From positions 354,034 to 418,033 of the forward strand of contig CAKRVA010000002.1 in assembly GCA_934408585.1 (NCBI GenBank): a stretch of DNA of 64,000 nt. The letters run 5' to 3'. The position numbers were made by a program, and so were the translations under genes. Numbering within the stretch: the first letter of the stretch is position 1; the number at the start of each line of letters is the position of its first letter. Below are positions 60,218 to 64,000 of the stretch, piece by piece. The notes beneath the pieces were generated by a model, which searched no databases, was not told the DNA's origin, and was given only the letters and a program-made list of their open reading frames with translations. The DNA comes from an uncultured Lachnospiraceae bacterium. GTDB lineage: Bacteria; Bacillota; Clostridia; Lachnospirales; Lachnospiraceae.

Positions 60218-61573
60218 ATGACAAAAGAAACAGAAAAAAAAGAAATGGACATGCTGAATGGCGGTTTGGCAGGGAAACTGATTCTTTTTGCAATTCCGCT
60301 GGCATTTAGTAGTATTTTACAACAATTATTTAATTCCGCAGACGTGGCAGTAGTCGGACGATTTGCCGGAGATACCGCATTAGCAGCGGTTGGAAGCTGT
60401 GTAGCACTTGTTGGTATCTTTGTAAATCTTGTGGTGGGACTTTCGGTAGGTCCGAATGCAGCACTTGCAACGCTAATCGGGCAAAATAAGCGTGATAAAA
60501 TCAGTGAGATGCTTCATACGATTATAACGTTTGGAGCAGTGCTTGGAATTGTTCTGATGATTTTGGGAATGCTTTCTGCCAGAATTGTACTGGAACTTTC
60601 CGGAACGCCCGAAAGTGTAATACAGGAGGCGCTGCTGTATATCCGGATTTATTTCATCAGTCTTCCGTTTATGACAATTTATAATTTTGGTTCTGCGGCA
60701 CTGAGGAGTTTTGGTGATAGCCGCAGACCCATGTATTATTTATTTTTGTCGGGGATTGTGAATGTAATTTTGAATTTGTTCCTGGTCATTTGTTTTCATC
60801 TTGGAGTTGCAGGAGTTGCGATTGCAACCGTAATATCAAATGTTTTAAGCGCAGCGTTGGTTATTATAAATTTACATGCCAGACAGGATGAATTTCAGCT
60901 TCAGCTACATAAAATGAAAATCAATGGTAATGCTTTGAAAAAAGTGCTTGTCATAGGAGTTCCGGCGGGAATTCAGGGAGCTATTTTTTCCGTATCAAAT
61001 GTATTTATTCAAAGTGGAATCAATTCCTTTGGAGAAAATGCAATTGCAGGCTCATCTTTAGCATTAAACTTTGAATACTTTACTTATGATATTGCATCTG
61101 CGTTTGCACAGGCAGCAGTAACTTTTACGAGTCAGAACTATGGAGCAGGAAATCTGAAGAGATGTAAAAAGATATTCTGGTTATGTATGTTGTTTGGTTT
61201 TATTTTCACAGAAATTCTCGCAGTTATTTTTATGGTCTGGGATGATTTCTTTGTAAGTATTTATACGACAAGCAGCGCCGTAGCAGTATATGGTTTAATC
61301 CGCATGCATCATGTATGCTCTTTGGAGGGAATAACTGCAACCTATGAGGTAGAAAGTGCAGCTTTACGAGGTATGGGAAAATCCGTGGAGCCTTCCATTA
61401 TTACGATTATTGGAACAGTGATATTCCGGTTAATCTGGATGGTAACCATTTTCCGGCGGATTCCAACGTATGAGATGCTTATGAATGTATATGTTGCTTC
61501 GTGGATTTTTACGGGTATAGCGATTTTTATTGTATATTATCAACATATGAAAAAACAAGAAAGGAAAAAATAA
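60218..61573 (+). CDS. MATE-family efflux transporter
   Basis: A 451-residue membrane protein with twelve predicted helices in two halves, of the MATE family (Na+ or H+ driven export of drugs or metabolites). Diagnostic stretches are PLAFSSILQQLFNSADVAVVG at the first helix and VGLSVGPNAALATLIGQ, followed later by SSLALNFEYFTYDIASAFAQ. It follows pflA by 16 bases and may be read with it. The substrate is unknown. Confidence 0.88.
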   Translation: MTKETEKKEMDMLNGGLAGKLILFAIPLAFSSILQQLFNSADVAVVGRFAGDTALAAVGSCVALVGIFVNLVVGLSVGPNAALATLIGQNKRDKISEMLHTIITFGAVLGIVLMILGMLSARIVLELSGTPESVIQEALLYIRIYFISLPFMTIYNFGSAALRSFGDSRRPMYYLFLSGIVNVILNLFLVICFHLGVAGVAIATVISNVLSAALVIINLHARQDEFQLQLHKMKINGNALKKVLVIGVPAGIQGAIFSVSNVFIQSGINSFGENAIAGSSLALNFEYFTYDIASAFAQAAVTFTSQNYGAGNLKRCKKIFWLCMLFGFIFTEILAVIFMVWDDFFVSIYTTSSAVAVYGLIRMHHVCSLEGITATYEVESAALRGMGKSVEPSIITIIGTVIFRLIWMVTIFRRIPTYEMLMNVYVASWIFTGIAIFIVYYQHMKKQERKK

Positions 61574-61656
61574 TATTTTTTCTTGTAATTTAACCCCGGT
61601 CCGTTATAATACTTATATATAGATACATGATTTAAGAAAAGAAAGGCGAGATATAG

Positions 61657-63198
61657 TTGAAATTTCTTCCATCAAACATTCGAGAAAAATTTAAAGAAAC
61701 GATTAAAGCAGTATTTCCTATTATGGCCATTGTGCTGATTTTATGCTTTACGATTGCACCGATTTCTCCGAGCATTGTGTTAATGTTTCTTATTGGTGGC
61801 GTATTGCTGATTATAGGAATGCTGCTTTTTAATGTTGGTGTTGATATATCCATGACGCCAATGGGTGAGAGAGTCGGAACCACCATGACAAAATCAAAAA
61901 ATATATTTGTTATGGTATTTCTGAGTTTTATTTTAGGAGCCATGATTACGATTTCTGAACCGGATTTGCAGGTATTAGCAGGGCAGGTTTCCTCGATTCC
62001 GAATATGGTGCTGATTCTTGCTGTGGCAGCAGGTGTAGGATGCTTTCTTGTATTTGCTTTGCTCAGAATGTTATTTGGAATTCCTTTGTCTTATATGCTG
62101 CTGGTTTTTTATGGAATCGTATTTCTTCTATCTTATTTTGTTCCGAAAGATTTTCTCGCAGTCGCATTTGATTCGGGCGGAGTTACAACCGGTCCGATGA
62201 CCGTTCCGTTTATTATGGCACTTGGTGTTGGTATTTCTGCAATTCGAAGCGATAAACGTGCAGCGGACGATAGCTTTGGTCTTGTTGCATTATGCTCGAT
62301 AGGTCCTATTTTAGCCGTGTTAATTCTCAGTATGATTTATCATCCGGATGGTTCATCTGTAGATGCATCATCTACAACGATTCAGATTATGGATGATACG
62401 GTTCAGATGTGGGATGCCTTTATGGTAGAGTTACCGCAATATATGAAGGAAATTGCAGTTTCTTTGCTTCCGATTATTATATTTTTCTTTTTATTTCAAT
62501 TGGTTTCACGAGATATCCAGAAAAGACTTCTGATAAAAATTCTGGTTGGACTTGTATATACATATGTAGGTCTTGTTCTTTTTCTCACCGGCGTAAATGT
62601 CGGATTTATGCCTGCAGGAAATTACCTGGGACAGACCATAGCAGCACTCCCATACCGTTACATCATTATTCCAATTGGTATGGTAATCGGATATTTTATT
62701 GTTAAAGCCGAACCCGCAGTCTTTGTTTTGACAAAACAGGTAGAGCATATTACATCTGGTGCCATTAGTTCAAAATCAATGGGAATGAGCTTGTCCATAG
62801 GTGTATCTGTATCTATCGGAATTGCAATGCTTCGTGTATTAACCGGAATTTCGATTATGTGGTTTATCATTCCCGGATATGCGATTGCATTATTATTAAC
62901 ATTTTTTGTACCTAAAATTTTTACTGCCATTGCGTTTGACTCCGGTGGTGTTGCATCAGGACCGATGACAGCAACATTTTTACTTCCGTTTGCGATGGGA
63001 GCCTGTGAAGTTACCGGTGGTAATATTTTGACAGATGCATTTGGAGTTGTTGCAATGGTTGCAATGACACCATTGATTACCATTCAGATTCTGGGCGTTG
63101 TATTCCGGATTAAGGAACATCAGGCACACAGAAAGGCAGCAGTTGGTGTCGAATCTGTATTTACAGCAGCAGACGATATGGAAATTCTGGAATTATAA
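61657..63198 (+). CDS. DUF1538 family membrane protein
   Basis: A 513-residue membrane protein made of two DUF1538 repeats. Each half carries the signature AFDSGGV-x-x-GPMT (near residues 168 and 427), and there are about twelve helices. Function is unknown; the repeats suggest a transporter with inverted or tandem symmetry. The start is TTG 61657 after GAAAGGCGAG. It is followed after 18 bases by a two-domain PII-like protein, which suggests that its activity is regulated by that protein. Confidence 0.85.
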   Translation: MKFLPSNIREKFKETIKAVFPIMAIVLILCFTIAPISPSIVLMFLIGGVLLIIGMLLFNVGVDISMTPMGERVGTTMTKSKNIFVMVFLSFILGAMITISEPDLQVLAGQVSSIPNMVLILAVAAGVGCFLVFALLRMLFGIPLSYMLLVFYGIVFLLSYFVPKDFLAVAFDSGGVTTGPMTVPFIMALGVGISAIRSDKRAADDSFGLVALCSIGPILAVLILSMIYHPDGSSVDASSTTIQIMDDTVQMWDAFMVELPQYMKEIAVSLLPIIIFFFLFQLVSRDIQKRLLIKILVGLVYTYVGLVLFLTGVNVGFMPAGNYLGQTIAALPYRYIIIPIGMVIGYFIVKAEPAVFVLTKQVEHITSGAISSKSMGMSLSIGVSVSIGIAMLRVLTGISIMWFIIPGYAIALLLTFFVPKIFTAIAFDSGGVASGPMTATFLLPFAMGACEVTGGNILTDAFGVVAMVAMTPLITIQILGVVFRIKEHQAHRKAAVGVESVFTAADDMEILEL

Positions 63199-63216
63199 TT
63201 TGGGAAAGGTACAGGT

Positions 63217-63900
63217 ATGAGTGATATTTATTTAATGACCACCATTATGGATCGAAATAACAGCAAACGATATTTTGACCTTTATAAGCAGGAAGAATTG
63301 CATGTCATGTATGTCACAATGGGGCACGGAACTGCCAGAGGGGATATACTTGATTATCTGGGACTGGAGGCATCTGAGAAAACCGTTGCATTTAATTTTC
63401 TGGAATTGGAAAATTGGAAAAAGGTGAAGCGTGACTTACAAAAAAAGCTCCAAATTGATGCACCCGGAGAAGGAATTGCGTTCCTTGTTCCATTAAGTAG
63501 TATTGGCGGAAAGAGAACATTGCAATTTTTATTAGAGAAACAGGAATTGCCGGAAAGAGAGGAATCCACATTGAAAGATACAACGTATGAGTTAATTATA
63601 GCAATTGCAGACCAGGGAAATCTGGAGTTGGTTATGGATGCCGCAAGAGGGGCAGGAGCTTATGGTGGAACTGTCATTCACGCAAAGGGTACCGGCATGG
63701 AATATGCGGAAAAGTATCTGGGAGTTACCATTGCTGCTGAGAAAGAGATGATTTTCATTGTTACAAAGAAAGAACAGAAAAACAGCATTATGAAAGCAAT
63801 TATGGAACAGGCAGGTATGGACAGTGCAGCTAAAACCGTTGTTTTTTCGTTACCTGTTACAGATACGGCGGGTTTACGGTTAGTTGATATTGAAGAATAA
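63217..63900 (+). CDS. Tandem PII-like regulatory protein
   Basis: A 227-residue protein that looks like two PII-like (GlnB-like) domains fused, about residues 1-110 and 115-225. The second half has the typical pattern ELIIAIADQGNLELVMDAARGAGAYGGTVIHAKG, where the loop region corresponds to the PII T-loop area but lacks the usual uridylylated tyrosine. The first half is more diverged (YVTMGHGTARGDILDYLG). PII-like proteins bind nucleotides and control partners, here presumably the DUF1538 membrane protein encoded just upstream. Confidence 0.78.
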   Translation: MSDIYLMTTIMDRNNSKRYFDLYKQEELHVMYVTMGHGTARGDILDYLGLEASEKTVAFNFLELENWKKVKRDLQKKLQIDAPGEGIAFLVPLSSIGGKRTLQFLLEKQELPEREESTLKDTTYELIIAIADQGNLELVMDAARGAGAYGGTVIHAKGTGMEYAEKYLGVTIAAEKEMIFIVTKKEQKNSIMKAIMEQAGMDSAAKTVVFSLPVTDTAGLRLVDIEE

Positions 63901-63905
63901 GTAAA

Positions 63906-63926
63906 AAGCCGGATTTATTCCGGCTT
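63906..63926 (+). terminator. Intrinsic terminator
   Basis: AAGCCGGATTTATTCCGGCTT directly after the PII-like gene. A second hairpin, TCCTCGGC/GCCGAGGA with a following TTTT, lies at 63943-63967 and may belong to the next unit. Confidence 0.75.
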
Positions 63927-64000
63927 CAGACTGTAGACAAAGTCCTCGGCAAAAAGCCGAGGATTTTGCCGTATTAGAGAGGCAAAAAGTCAGTATTTTC

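Noticed and set aside
63943..63967. Riboswitch or second gene at the window end
   Set aside because: A single G/C hairpin with a T-run is visible, which is a terminator pattern; too little sequence remains to judge further.

Overview
The window reads as low-GC (A/T-rich) Firmicutes chromosome, most likely a gut Lachnospiraceae. Signs of this are a ParB tail followed by DUF4446, an HD-GYP protein, serS and a DUF3881 protein; a FlxA-like protein; GHKL/LytTR two-component pairs; AraC-regulated pairs of ABC exporters; and a pflB-pflA pair. The parB end suggests a position near the origin. No phage, transposase, rRNA or CRISPR array was seen. There is one tRNA gene, Arg(CCT).

Layout. (1) 1-4.2 kb: parB tail, DUF4446, HD-GYP, serS, DUF3881, tRNA-Arg. 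(2) 4.3-12.5 kb, minus strand: a disaccharide operon with a LacI regulator, an ABC importer (binding lipoprotein and two permeases), a GH65 phosphorylase, an esterase and beta-phosphoglucomutase. It would import an alpha-glucoside, phosphorolyse it to beta-glucose-1-phosphate and convert that to glucose-6-phosphate. (3) 12.7-14.6 kb: two orphan genes separated by a block of five palindromes. (4) 14.6-19.7 kb: a GHKL kinase/LytTR regulator divergent from a BceAB-like ABC transporter, with 22-bp-phased repeats between them. (5) 19.9-27.9 kb: a second sugar locus (LacI, esterase, RbsABC-like importer, GH3 glycosidase) with paired operators. (6) 27.9-30.3 kb: a gene remnant, a Fic protein and an EamA permease. 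(7) 30.4-36.2 kb: four paralogous secreted proteins with conserved ends and dissimilar middles, interleaved with a MerR regulator and a Phd/PIN toxin-antitoxin pair. (8) 36.3-39.7 kb: a methyltransferase carrying internal deletions, a LytTR/GHKL pair and a FlxA-like gene that shares its regulatory site.

(9) 39.8-56.8 kb: an accessory island. It holds three ATC-hydrolase-like proteins, three small polytopic membrane proteins that look related, an MFS exporter with a possible leader peptide, a ketopantoate-reductase-like enzyme, an alpha/beta hydrolase, two AraC regulators, a pair of ABC-exporter-type proteins, a flavodoxin, FeoA/FeoB and a YbaK-type deacylase. A palindrome GTTAG-N6-CTAAC lies just downstream of probable promoters at five places in this island, including in front of feoAB and the ABC pair, which suggests one shared, possibly metal- or redox-responsive regulon. 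(10) 57-64 kb: pflB, pflA, a MATE transporter, and a DUF1538 membrane protein with a tandem PII-like partner.

The strongest candidates for something undescribed are the four-member secreted family with its duplicated MerR-type promoters, the palindrome-defined island, and the matched LytTR sites at 36.8 and 39.0 kb. All functional proposals come from reading the sequence alone; no database search was run.
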